64,000 nucleotides of DNA, from the NCBI GenBank assembly GCA_020002185.1, contig CM034543.1, positions 2,037,033 to 2,101,032 on the forward strand, in the 5' to 3' direction. Both the position numbers and the translations under genes were made by a program. This document shows, piece by piece, positions 48,737 through 59,724 of the stretch. The notes under the pieces were generated by a model. The model was not told where the DNA came from and made no database searches. It saw only the letters and a program-made list of their open reading frames with translations. How positions within the stretch are numbered: the stretch's first letter is position 1; the number at the start of each line of letters is the position of its first letter. The DNA comes from Paraescarpia echinospica. Taxonomy: Eukaryota > Annelida > Polychaeta > Sabellida > Siboglinidae.

Positions 48737-49534
48737 CTAGTCCACAGGCACAACGACGCCGTCTATTATCAGCTTGCCTCTGCGGAACACCGCACGCTTC
48801 CCCTCCGCGAAGGCTCGTCGCATCTGCGCACGTGCGCGTTTCTTTGTTTCGTAGTCCGCCTTCGTCATATCTTCTAGTACGTACACTCCAGCACCCGCGG
48901 TCGTTCTGTTTACGTGGGTCTTGGCGGACAATAGGATTGCGTTTCTAAGTGGCCTCGTAACAATTGACGCGATGATGGGTCTGCCTGTAGAACTGTTGCT
49001 GGAGATAGGGCCGAGTCTGTGGCAGTGTTCAACACTCTCCATAGCTTGCTCAAGTGTGACGATGCCACCAAGATTGTGTTTGAGGAGTACATCCTTGGCT
49101 ACGATTTTCTTGACGTCCTCACCTTTGGATTCCTCGACACCAAACACCCTAATACCCCACTCACGACTTCTTCTCTCCATTGCGTTAATTCTCTCCTCAT
49201 AAACAGTCATCCTCGCCCTCGATTCCATTTCTCGTTTCGTTGTTTCTTTATGCAACTTCTGTAACTCGTCAATTTTGTCCCTGTTCTCTTTAATCGAGGC
49301 AGCATTGAATTCACAGGACGCTTCAATAGCGTCCACTCTTTCTGCAATTGCACCACATTGATGGCGTATATCTCTCAATTGGGTTACCACGTCACTTTGG
49401 ATCATTTTGTATAGTTCGTCTATTGAAACGCCGCCGCCATGTTGATCAGCACACGCGGACACGTTTTCATCGCTCACCTGATCATGACATTCACTTCTCT
49501 TCACTGGGCTTTTTTTTGGACGTTTAGTCGGCAT
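48737..49534 (-). CDS. LINE ORF1 protein (coiled coil plus RRM, L1 ORF1p-like), intact
   Basis: 265 residues starting MPTKRPKK. This start follows the putative 5' UTR; the frame is open 17 codons further upstream but without resemblance to ORF1. It has a basic N-terminus (1-13), a long heptad-like coiled coil (about 38-124), then an RRM-type domain (WGIRVFGVEES at about 126, RPIIASIVTRPLRNAIL further on) and a basic C-terminal part. The layout resembles the L1 ORF1 (Transposase_22) family, whose members trimerise and bind LINE RNA as nucleic-acid chaperones. It is unusual to see it paired with an ORF2 that looks Jockey/CR1-like. No lesion is visible. Confidence 0.85.
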   Translation of the reverse strand: MPTKRPKKSPVKRSECHDQVSDENVSACADQHGGGVSIDELYKMIQSDVVTQLRDIRHQCGAIAERVDAIEASCEFNAASIKENRDKIDELQKLHKETTKREMESRARMTVYEERINAMERRSREWGIRVFGVEESKGEDVKKIVAKDVLLKHNLGGIVTLEQAMESVEHCHRLGPISSNSSTGRPIIASIVTRPLRNAILLSAKTHVNRTTAGAGVYVLEDMTKADYETKKRARAQMRRAFAEGKRAVFRRGKLIIDGVVVPVD

Positions 49535-49674
49535 AGTACTCTTCAACCTGGTATCATAGAGTGATTGAACCCAGTAGTTGCACAAAGCTGACGTTTATAA
49601 CCGAGTAATTAAACAAAATTAGGAGCGCCACTTTACCCACACGTCCTTAGTCTAGTGTCGCCATCTGTCCAAAA

Positions 49675-49936
49675 AATACTCATCCGCCTTCACGAGTCTC
49701 GGAGGCTGAATACTCATCCGCCTTCACGAGTCTCGGAGGCTGAATACTCATCCGCCTTCACGAGTCTCGGAGGCTGAATACTCATCCGCCTTCACGAGTC
49801 TCGGAGGCTGAATACTCTTCCGCCTTCACGAGTCTCGGAGGCTGAATACTCATCCGCCTTCACGAGTCTCGGAGGCTGAATACTCGTCCGCCTTCACGAG
49901 TCTCGGAGGCTGAATACTCATCCGCCTTCACGAGTA
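49675..49936. repeat. 34-bp minisatellite, about 7.7 units, on the 5' side of the LINE
   Basis: Homogeneous units identical to the main array type, with one ACTCTTCCG variant near 49812. It ends CTTCACGAG followed by unique DNA. It shows that the array continued beyond the LINE insertion point. Confidence 0.95.
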
Positions 49937-51014
49937 CACTGGCCAAATTTAAATCGTAGTTCTTTTAAAGCAACCTTATCTGTTTCCTTACCCAGAATCA
50001 GCTAGGGTGATATTTATGAGCATAATCAGTTGAACTCCGTCTGTTTTTTGGCGGTTAGGAATGTGCAAACCGTCCAGTTTGAAAGGTACTCCCGAGTTGG
50101 CACGCGATCCTCCACAACAAGTTTGGTAGCATGAATGTTTTGTTTATTCAGCCTCATTAAGCACAATTTGGTAGCCATTATACCTGCTTCGTATTTATTC
50201 TAAATTATTAAGAATATTATATTTAAAAAATAAGGTCAGACAGCTTCGGTTTAAAATGTCCTTTAAACGAATTGGTCGGTTATAACTGAACCACCTTTTG
50301 AGACATATCGACATTTCATTTATATGAACTTTTACCTTTAATAATATTAATGAATTACACCGTTTTAGAGCTAAGTTAAACTGCAGTTGTATGCACTTTT
50401 CGACGGTAAATATACATACAACACGATTAACTTAGATATACGTGTACGTTGAAAAGGAAAACAATTGATTTGGGGCCCTTTATTTATTCGAAACCACGGA
50501 GTGTAGCTCCGTATCGAGAAACCAATGGAAACTGTTGGAAATATGTTGATAAATTACAGTGTATATACCTACTTTTCTCTCGGCTTTCGTGTGTGCGAAT
50601 GCGTACCTGCGTGCGTGCGTGAGTCTCCAAGATTTAGTTATAACATCACTGCTATTTAAATGTGCACACACAGCTGTATAGGTATAGTTCACACGTATAC
50701 TATTTGCCCAAAGGTTGCTATACATTTGTATACACCCGCGACTGAGTTTTTCGTTCCCGACAACCACACTTGTATGGAAATATTGTTACACATTTCCACG
50801 AATTACGTTGCTATTTAATACATCATTCCAGGCGCCTGCGTGGTTTCTTGGAAGTTAACGAAATATTATACTAGCTTGCCAATATAGTAAAAAGTGCACT
50901 ACTTTCTTGAAACAATCTGTCATCATCATGTACACGCTACGAAGCGTCCCTCGCTCACTGTGGTACAGCCAGCTTCTGCAGCCGGCGTCGATCAGCAGTA
51001 TCTACGCCATAAAT
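49937..51014. other. Non-coding stretch without a recognisable gene
   Basis: Unique AT-rich DNA between the minisatellite and the CR1-like fragment. The 95-codon minus-strand frame at 50480-50767 resembles nothing known. Confidence 0.5.
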
Positions 51015-52110
51015 ATAGGTGACTGCTTTTCAGCCGTACTGCCCACTTCATGTGGTGTCCCAAGGGTTCTGTTCTTGGGCCTTTGCTTTTCACGTTCTAC
51101 ACTACGCCACTCAGCTCTGTTATCCAAAGTCATAACTTTGATCATCACCTTTACGCAGATGACACGCAGATCTACATTGCTCTGGCTACACCAGATACAA
51201 ATCGCTCCCAAAACCAGCTCAGCGATTGTCTCCAATATATCTTCCATTGGATGAATGACAGCAAATTATAATTAAATGCAGATCAAACTGAATTTCTCTT
51301 TTTGATACTCCAAAAGAGCGTGGTAAACTTGATGGTTTTTTCCCAACACGTACTTTGAGTCGAAGTGTCACAGCAGCCGGAGTAACGTTTGATGAAAACT
51401 TCAATTTTAAACACCACATATCCAAAACGTATCGCTGCTTTTATTTATATCCGTGATCTTCACCGTATTCGCCAGGATATCTCACTTTCCGTCGCTAAAA
51501 ATATTGCAACAGCTCTTGTAAGCAGCAGACTCTGCTACTGCAATTGTCTATAATATTGCAAGCAAGGATATAACAAAACTTCAACGTGTCCAGAATTGTT
51601 TGACAAGGGTAGTCCTCGTTTTTCTCGCTCAGTGCCGCTTCTAAAATCGTCGCATTGGCTCCCTGTGCGACATCGGATTATTTTCAAGATTTGTACAACT
51701 GCCTATCAAGCCCTTTCATCCACTCAACCTGCGTATCTACATTCGGTGCTCATCCAGCAAGAAATCCCAGACAGCTACGGTCGACCAGATGTAATATTCT
51801 TTTCATTCCCCGAGTAAAGACGAATGCTGGAACTCGAGCCTTCTCGGTTGCCGCACCAAGTCTATGGAATTCACTTCCTGTCAGCATTAAATTAGAAGGA
51901 AATATAGTTTCATTTCGCCGTCGTCTAAATTTTAAAAATCTTTTTTAATATTGCCTATCCTCCTGAGCGTCCTAGCACTTTCATCCGTCTGTTGACAACT
52001 CACCCATTGCATACGATAGCGAGATTTCTTTGGTTTTGTTGAACCACTGAGCTTGATTTTCGAGGATACTGGCGCATAAGAAGTCACTGTTATTACGATT
52101 ATTACTACTA
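51015..52110 (+). pseudogene. Degraded CR1-like LINE, 3' half of the reverse transcriptase
   Basis: The plus strand carries RT palm-to-C-terminus pieces in changing frames. [14 protein letters not shown] and [14 protein letters not shown] (51050-51271) hold the YADD active site. SVTAAGVTFDENF-like sequence follows near 51360, then SVPLLKSSHWLPVRHRI (51596-51817). TRAFSVAAPSLWNSLPVSIK and IVSFRRRLNFKNLF close it at 51948. At least three frameshifts and several stops separate them. The following 160 bp, ending in a TTA-rich stretch, look like a 3' UTR and tail. It is 5'-truncated. The wording is characteristic of CR1-type elements widespread in fish, tunicates and cnidarians. It is a different family and orientation from the LINE at 45-49 kb. 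Confidence 0.88.
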
Positions 52111-52300
52111 TCTGTACCTGCGCACATAAATAATTACGACTATAGAGAGCGAAACTTCAACCCGACAAATATATGATACGGAACATGTCGGAACTTGTCC
52201 AAAACTTTTCCATATACCCGTTATATACATATATAAATAAAAGTTACTTACATAAATAGATAAATAAAATATATATTCATAACTTCGGATATGTGGAACA

Positions 52301-52338
<38 letters not shown>

Positions 52339-53500
52339 GTATCAATGTATACGTATATATAGAAGACCATAAATATATATATATATAAATGTATGATCTT
52401 CTTATACATTTATAGCTATATCTGCGGTAAAAATAGTGTTATTAATATGTTGTAAATATATTAAACACCTGGAATAACTCATGTAATGTGGAGATAGGCC
52501 TATACTGTTAAATAGTTTCTGTTACTGATACGTTCCCACGCACTCATTCTGCAATATTGGAAAAAAACCTCATGTTTCGTTTGTCCGGTTGGTTTTCCTT
52601 TCTATTCTGTCTTTGGAGGGTTATATAGCACACACCCTCTCGGTACAAAGTCAAAGAATAACCACCCTATTCTCCCAGTGTCGTCAGCACGGTATAAAGT
52701 CAAAGAATAACCGCCCTATTCCCCCAATGTCGTCAGCACGGTTTCTATATACGGCGATGCGTCGGTGACTTCAAACGGGAATACAACGTCAACAAAGCCA
52801 GTCGTAATGCTGTGAGAGTAGCTCTCTTCCGGCCAATTTCACCTGGACGACGACCAAACGGACAGGTCAAACATAAGTGACCACATTGACCACAGCGTAA
52901 TGACCGCTACCGTACGTCGTAGCAGAGTGACCGTTACGTCAGGTGGTTTGATGTATTGAGCACGCAAGACGTCAATACACCGGTACGACTTCCCCACTCT
53001 CGGTTCCCACTTCCGACCTTTCCCAGTCAATTATTCCCGAATGTGCCCACTACCGCGGTTGGATCGGGCGTGGGTAATCCCCTGGGAAGATCCGGGCGTG
53101 TTTCCAGTGGGGCACGCTTGGGAAGAAGGGAAAGGAGCGATCTGGGAGCGTGTCCTGCCTGCGGCCATCCCACGCTGTTCCCGACACCGACGAATTTCCG
53201 CGGATACAGCTTGGGAAACTTATCCAGGGATAAGGTTAGGGGTGCGGGAAGGGCACGCACGACCGAGCAGCGAGGGAATAATTGGGAGCGAGAAGTAGAA
53301 ATGGGAGAGGGGAACCGGACGGAGGCAAAATACCCGAGTTAATTCGACAGGATAGCGGGAGAAGAGTGAAGGAAATGTGGAACGGGAACAAACCGACATG
53401 CGCCGCGTTGCTCGGATCCGTACACACACACGCACACATATTGTGTGTATGTGCGTGCGTGCGTGCGTGCGTACGTTTCCGAGCAACATGGCGCAATTCG
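52111..53500. other. Non-coding stretch with short repeats
   Basis: It holds (TA)n at 52301-52334, a 49-bp tandem repeat (52641-52740) and a GC-rich patch (about 52950-53340) with overlapping open frames in several frames on both strands. None is recognisable, and their overlap argues against coding. Confidence 0.45.
52641..52740. repeat. Tandem repeat, 49-bp unit, 2 copies
   Basis: Both copies contain AAAGTCAAAGAATAACC, CCCTATTC and GTCGTCAGCACGGT; they differ at a handful of positions. Confidence 0.9.
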
Positions 53501-53501
53501 G

Positions 53502-53541
<40 letters not shown>

Positions 53542-53542
<1 letters not shown>

Positions 53543-53631
53543 AGTCATTCAAGGTTTTATTAGTGCGAAGTGTGTTTGTTATTGTCGTAAAGTCGTGCGT
53601 GTGTGTGTGTGCGTGTGCGTATGTGCGTGCC

Positions 53632-53672
<41 letters not shown>

Positions 53673-53775
53673 TTATATATATATATATATATATATATAA
53701 ACATACACACACACGCACACACGACTTTACGACAATAACAAACACACTTCGCACTAATAAAACCTTGAATGACTG
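53542..53775. repeat. Perfect inverted repeat, 54-bp arms, simple-repeat loop
   Basis: The arm 53542-53595 (CAGTCATTCAAGGTTTTATT...) is exactly reverse-complementary to 53722-53775 (...AATAAAACCTTGAATGACTG). The 126-bp centre is (GT)n, (TA)n and (CA)n, itself largely self-complementary, so the whole 234 bp can fold into one hairpin. Perfect arms imply a recent origin or ongoing correction. It may be a foldback transposon or a palindrome made by template switching. Confidence 0.92.
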
Positions 53776-55749
53776 CCTTCACAAGGAGAGACTCAGCGAG
53801 CGTGGGAACTGAGCCGCCCGCTACCTGTGCACGAACAGTAAACGACCAGTAAACCGCGTATTAATTGTCGCTGAATAAAAGATCACTTTGTTTATCGACT
53901 GCCCGCTGCGTGGCGCTGCCGCAGGGGCGGTTTCGCCGTCAATGGCGCCTGCCCATCTGCCGCGACGCGTGTCGACGACGGCCGATACCCTTATGATTGC
54001 TAATGGCGTTATTAATTAGCGACCTGCTAATGTGTGTTGATGGAGGCGGCAGGTAGAGATTGCAGCCATTGTGTGGCGCTATAAGAGGCGCAGTGATACA
54101 ATAGCGGGGGGTGTGAAAGTGGCCGCAGTGACGAGCGCGCACGAATAAAGGCGGTGCTATCTCCCGCAGCGTAGAGTCATCTTCATCACACCGGGCGGTG
54201 ATTTGTCGCAGGGCTGCAGCAAAGTGTGCCGACTTGCCGGCGCATTGTCAGTCGACGCAGTTGTACAAACACGACAGGGTAATATATTGCCCGGGTTGTT
54301 AGCGGAGATTCACGGAAACGGCTTATAGATGTGCATGCAGGTTTCCCCCATGCACGGTATATTTCCCCTCTCCTTATAAGGCATTCCACTGTATGCCATA
54401 AGAGGGGGAAATAGATATAGGGCATGAGCTATACGGAACTAGAAAACGCCTAGGATAAAAAGTTCAACCCGTGAGCAGGAACGTCCCGGGACGAACTGTC
54501 AACGCTTTGCTAGGACTCTGCAGAGCAGAACAATTAAGTATTGTTTAATTATGTAATTGCAATCAATCACTTATGCTGGTTTGATTCCCAACACAAACTA
54601 CCGAACATACACCGCATTTTAAAGATTAGAGCCAACTTCAAATCAGTAAGTATCAATTACAAGCAATAAGTTTTAACAGAGGTTTGTTTATAATTTGAAT
54701 AGTATTCGGACGTAACCTCCAAATTGCGACCAATGTAATTTGGCGGACAATATACGTTCAACACACGCATTGTAGTATTAAGAACAGTATATGCATAACT
54801 AGTAATCATTGAACAAGACATGTCGACCTTTAAATACACGGAACCCTTATTAAACACCCTTGCTAATATCCGCATGATGTATTTCACAACAGCCAACGGC
54901 TTATATAAGTAAGTTATTCAAATTGATCACCGGAAAACATTGCTGCGCTTATTTCCATAATATTTACACAAATCTCGGCGTGGTTATCGGTGAACGGTTG
55001 CGTTGACATCCGTCGAGGAGGGATCGAAATGGCGCCGCGGAAACGGCGGTACACCGCCAAATGTAAGCATCGATCACTGCGCGCCGAGAGTCTCGCTGTC
55101 TCACTGTCTCACTCGTCGCCAGAAAGGCCATTAGTTTCTTGGAATACGACAAAACGGACATATTATTCATATAATACATCACAATACTGGTCGGTATCGT
55201 ACGTGATTTTAATTCAAATAGTATATTTAATTGCTATAATAGTGTCTTTGTGGGATAATTTCACATGTGCATGCGCAGCGTGCTCTGCGTGATTGCCTTT
55301 ACGTGCTTTATTGGTACAAAGAGTGATCATTTGTTATCGTAAACTTCTGCTATGTACAGTACGTGCAAATTACAGGTGTGTACATTATATTCTATTAGAA
55401 CACCTTCATCGTTCAAGTGTCTTAAACAAAATTATTACATATATATTAACTGTTTTCTGCTTATGATTATCGACCTTGCTATTCAGTGTGCAATATTAAT
55501 ATGACATTTGGTGTAAAAAATCTTGTTTAAAGGTATACGTCCTAAATTCGATGTTTCACCTGTTTCATTTTGGAATAACTTCACAAAAAATAGAGCGTAT
55601 CTTGTGTTACTACGACGATTCACTACTTACTGTTTACTACTGTCTGTGTAAATGATGGTATTCGTGAAATCATCGGGCAAACTAATTATATTTTCGACTG
55701 GTTCAATCAGAATTTAGAGATTCAGTTTTATACATATTGCACATGTATG

Positions 55750-55785
<36 letters not shown>

Positions 55786-58033
55786 ATATATATATATATA
55801 TATATATTTATGCAATATATATATTATACATATATATATATATATATACACACATACATATATATATACACACACTCTTGCAAGTTACCCAATCTAACAA
55901 TTCAAATGAATAATTTCGATGATTTTGACAACACTATACTTTGATTAAACTTATTATATATAATACGCACGCATACAACCATAACACTAAAACCCATTCA
56001 CGCACTGTACGAATATCAACGAACATGATTCATGATCGGCTAAGTGAGTTGCGGTGGGGTCATAACGGAAGCCAAATTCAAGATCTGAAGGAATAAATGT
56101 TCAACATTTCAATAAGAGGAGCATATTTTCTGTGACAGTTCGATAAAGCAGTCAACCTGCACACAATGGAAACGTATGCGCGCCTTATCACGTGCTGTGT
56201 AGATACGCTACAATATGTATGCTTTCATTAAACTGCGTATCTGCGTGTGCATCTGATGAGCTATTTGTAGAGTATCCGTATCTTATCAAGATGTTTAATG
56301 TCAGTGTATATCTGACCTATTCCAAGCATGAAGAAACGGTGCGTGGGAAATTGGTGACGTACGAAAGACAGAGTTGGGCCGAATACTGTGCGAAGTGTAG
56401 CGCTTACAGCACTGGGGAACTGGGTAAAAGAAACGTCAACCGACTGCCTAGTTGAAAGAACAGCAGAAAGCAGCAGCAGAAAATATAGTTATTTCAATTT
56501 TTACCGCACGCTGTTATTGCTACTGTGTCAACCAGTCGTGTTACGCAGTCTGATAGCTCTGCATGATGTTCTAAACGCCTAAATGTGTTTTAATAAACCG
56601 GTAACCTCCGTTTAATACTTCGTCTTGTTGTTGTTTTTATGTTAATGTTATCGTCTACATAGTGTCTACCTTCACGCTGCTTAATTATGTGTAACAAACG
56701 CATCTTATCTGGAGAACTGTTTAACCTACTGAAGAACTACCACAAGAATGTCTACATAAGAAAAATATACACATGACCAAACGTCAGTGAATCACCCACG
56801 TGACATGATACATGTCACCTAGTCAACTCCAGCCGCAGCCAATCAGCAGGCCTATCGACTTTCGGAAGCGCAACCTGGCCGCGTTCGCAGCGTCGTTCGC
56901 TGTCAGAATTTGACACCCAACGTTGATCGTTTTGACAGCAGCTTCACCGCTAATTCGCTTGGGTCGCATGAAGTATGCACACGGAGGCTGGTTAACTCCT
57001 GGCCCTGCATCATAACTACAAATACATTACTTTAATGCGTTGCTCCATGCCAGTCAGCGAAACGCAGGCGGACTGGATTAGCGCGAGCTGTAAACAAGCA
57101 ATAAAACACCCGAGAGTCGTCGTCTAAATATAGCAAACAGGCGATATGTGACGAGATGTATCGTTGTACAAGCGTCAAGACCCGTTTACATGAGCGATTA
57201 ATCGCCCGACCAATTGGATACATAGTTTCTTAAATTAAACAAGAAACGACTCATATAGTGAGTCGCATACTTAAATCGTGATTAATGAACATGCTCAACA
57301 TAGAATCTGATTCAAGTCGTTCTTGTCACTTTTAACTACAACCATCGTTACAGACAACGGCTAGTCTAACAATCAATCAACGTTACTAGTCATTGCCAGC
57401 AATAAGCTAATCTCCGCTATATATATCAATTATATCTACATTAAACATCGCTATAACCAATATCAAAGAGCCCCGTCCACAAAATGGTTGCATGTGATCA
57501 ATTCATGCAAACATTCACAATTAACGATCGACCGACAGATATTCGATATAAAACACATAACAAACATGTTTACATGAATTCGTAACTTATTTAAGAGGGT
57601 ATATCACATGATATATGTGACAATAATCGGTCACTGTTTGGTCAAATATTTCGCGAGTTGAAAATTATAGTCTAGCCAAATCCATAATATGTTTAACAAT
57701 AACTGTCGTATTTTATTACACTTTGACTAACTTGACGACGCCTGCAGTACTGTGTATTTGACGCGTTGATAACATTCCCAGTTTTAGATTTATCAATTAC
57801 ACTGTACACATTTCGAGCAAATGGTCGCACATAAACTGATTATATCGACGACGCACGACAACAAGCAATATTTGTCGTCAATTTGACAACACATTAAACG
57901 TTGTTAAAGTTAACAAACTGGCTAAAATTTGCCTTATTTAAAAACGTGTTTCTCATAAAATTCGAGAGCGTGGTGCTTGTTTCGTTCTAGATAAAATTTC
58001 CTCTGACGGTGTCACTAGGTGTCAAGGTGTTAT
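53776..58033. other. Non-coding stretch without a recognisable gene
   Basis: Features seen: an imperfect hairpin at about 54359-54414 (TTTCCCCTCTC...GAGGGGGAAA), (TA)n at 55754-55875, and otherwise unique AT-rich DNA. No open frame resembles a known family. Confidence 0.45.
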
Positions 58034-58109
58034 CCGGAAGTATATTGAAACTGACACTGTATACAACTACCGTCAACCCCACACGACGCCGACAGTTTCA
58101 TACTTCCGG
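58034..58109. repeat. Hairpin, 17-bp stem with a 3-nt bulge
   Basis: CCGGAAGTAT plus GAAACTG (with ATT between) pairs with CAGTTTCATACTTCCGG across a 39-nt loop. Function unknown; it could be an end of a small foldback element. Confidence 0.7.
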
Positions 58110-58264
58110 TGTACGGAGCCGGCCATACGACACTGCTAGCGTAAACACTGATCGGTGCCTCTCGATGGACGGCCGGGAACCACCTTCCGTCCACCAGACA
58201 ACGAATAGGAATCAGTTATAAGTACGTTTAGAGGCGACCAGTCTCATAACGCTACAGGTTACAT

Positions 58265-58560
58265 ATTTAATAATAATAAAGTCTTATATAGCGCCGCTAC
58301 CCGCTAAATAGAAGCGCTCTCGACGCTTGCACAGTTCACTGACGATTGAAAAATAGTCAAATTAACAATTTGACCGTGTGAAATAGTTTATTTCCCCTAG
58401 CATAGACACCACAGGGTAACGACGTATGGTGCCTCTCCCAAGACACAGGAGGGGGGGGGGCGAACAAAATTTCAAGTTTCAAAAATGGCATTTATATAGT
58501 GAGTCGAACTCGAATCCGCTCGACTGTTGGTCGAATGTTCTACCGCCGCGCTCCCGCGCC
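58265..58560 (-). mobile_element. Possible second tRNA-headed SINE (diverged)
   Basis: On the minus strand the upper end reads GGCGGTAGAACATTCGACC, then GAGCGGATTCGAGTTCGACT, like a tRNA A box and B box. The lower end has GCGCTATATAAGAC followed by a TTATTATT tail, the same 3' word as the SINE at 33229. The middle is not recognisable, and the two ends may belong to separate insertions. Confidence 0.4.
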
Positions 58561-59309
58561 CCAAATCGCGCCGATGACGTCACGACGGGGCGAAGGGAAA
58601 GCAGCGGCGACGACGCCGGGATCGTGGGAGAAAGGGGAGACGCGCCCCGGGTCGATTTCTGGCGACTGGCAGTCGCCGAGAACGCCACTTAAGAGATTTC
58701 GTCTTCGTTTACATGGACACAACCCAGCGCCGCGCAGCGCTAAACGAAGCAAGTAATCGAATTACCGGCTTCCGATTCCCGCGTAAAGTCTCCGCCGTAC
58801 CAGACTCCGGGTAACGTCTTCATCGCGACGAAACCCGCCGCCAGGTGGCCGCCGCGGGGGGCAAAGGTCACCGTGTGCGTGCGTTAAAGAAACCCGCTAC
58901 TAGCGCAACCATCTAAAAACTCTTATCAAACAGCAACACATATTATATATATTGACCTATTATGACCTTGACATGAGTTTATATTATTTCAGCATGTACT
59001 GCAAAGGTAAGGCAGGTTCTATAAGGAAATGAGAATGATATATACCAGAACCTCATATGTGATCCGACAATGCTTCAGTTTGATCGAATGTATACCAAGA
59101 ATACTATGCTTGGGCGATCGCTGAACGCATTTAATTATTAGCATAAGCAACTCAAAACATCACTTACTGTATATAATAGTTTAGTATAGCAAACTCAAAC
59201 GTCTTACAGTGTTTGTGTGACTACGCCAGTCGTGTGTAAATACATACATATATCGCTACAATTGGTGCGGCTGTTGGGCTGTGACTTGACGTGTCAAGGA
59301 ACTATTAAC

Positions 59310-59466
59310 GTGATGTTATAAGTTCCGTTACCCGAAGTCAGCAGGGTTGGCAAGTATTAGCGTCAGGTTATAAATTCCGTTACCCGGACTCAGCTGGGTT
59401 GGCGAGTATTAGCGTGAGGTTATAAGTTCCGTTACCCGGACTCAGCAGGGTTGGCAAGAATTAGCA
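59310..59466. repeat. Tandem repeat, 52-bp unit, 3 copies
   Basis: Copies begin at 59310, 59362 and 59414. Each contains GGTTATAAGTTCCGTTACCC (with variants) and CAGCAGGGTTGGCAAGTATT. The last is slightly truncated. Confidence 0.92.
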
Positions 59467-59656
59467 GGAAGTATGTTAAGTCAGTTGTCTTGAAATGGTA
59501 ACGACGTCAACGGGTCGAACGTAAAATGGCATTGGAAATACACTGTACAATGTTTTGTTTCGCGGGAACAATTTATAAATTGCGAACACTTTTTCTGGCT
59601 TAGTAAATGTTATTAAATGAAGTTCGGCGGGTTATAGACCTTAAACATATTTATTC

Positions 59657-59674
59657 AAGCATTAAGGACAATAG

Positions 59675-59705
<31 letters not shown>

Positions 59706-59724
59706 GCTATTGTCCTTAATGCTT
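59657..59724. repeat. Perfect inverted repeat, 22-bp arms, (TA)n loop
   Basis: AAGCATTAAGGACAATAGCA plus TA (59657-59678) is exactly inverted at 59703-59724. The 24-bp loop is CA/TA repeat. It is the same architecture as 53542-53775 on a smaller scale. Confidence 0.9.

Larger units (their letters stand above)
41927..49431. repeat. Copy 2 of the contig-end duplication
   Basis: It aligns end to end with 33312-40926. Sequence left of 33312 and right of 49431 is present once. Identity outside the listed indels is very high by eye, and the order of minisatellite variants is preserved. Confidence 0.95.
45119..49674 (-). mobile_element. LINE (Jockey/CR1/L2-like, L1-type ORF1), copy 2, full length
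   Basis: About 4.56 kb on the minus strand. Order: 5' UTR (49674 to 49535), ORF1 (49534 to 48737), a 263-bp spacer, ORF2 (48473 to 45462, broken), a 3' UTR and the pentamer tail. 34-bp minisatellite units lie immediately on both sides. The left flank stops at CTGAATA and the right flank resumes AATACTCATCCGCC, so the element sits within one unit. At most 4 bp (AATA) are duplicated at the target. The 5' end is intact, not truncated. Confidence 0.93.

Noticed and set aside
52956..53342. A 128-codon plus-strand frame in a GC-rich patch
   Set aside because: At least three overlapping frames of similar length exist on both strands, with low-complexity content and no family match.
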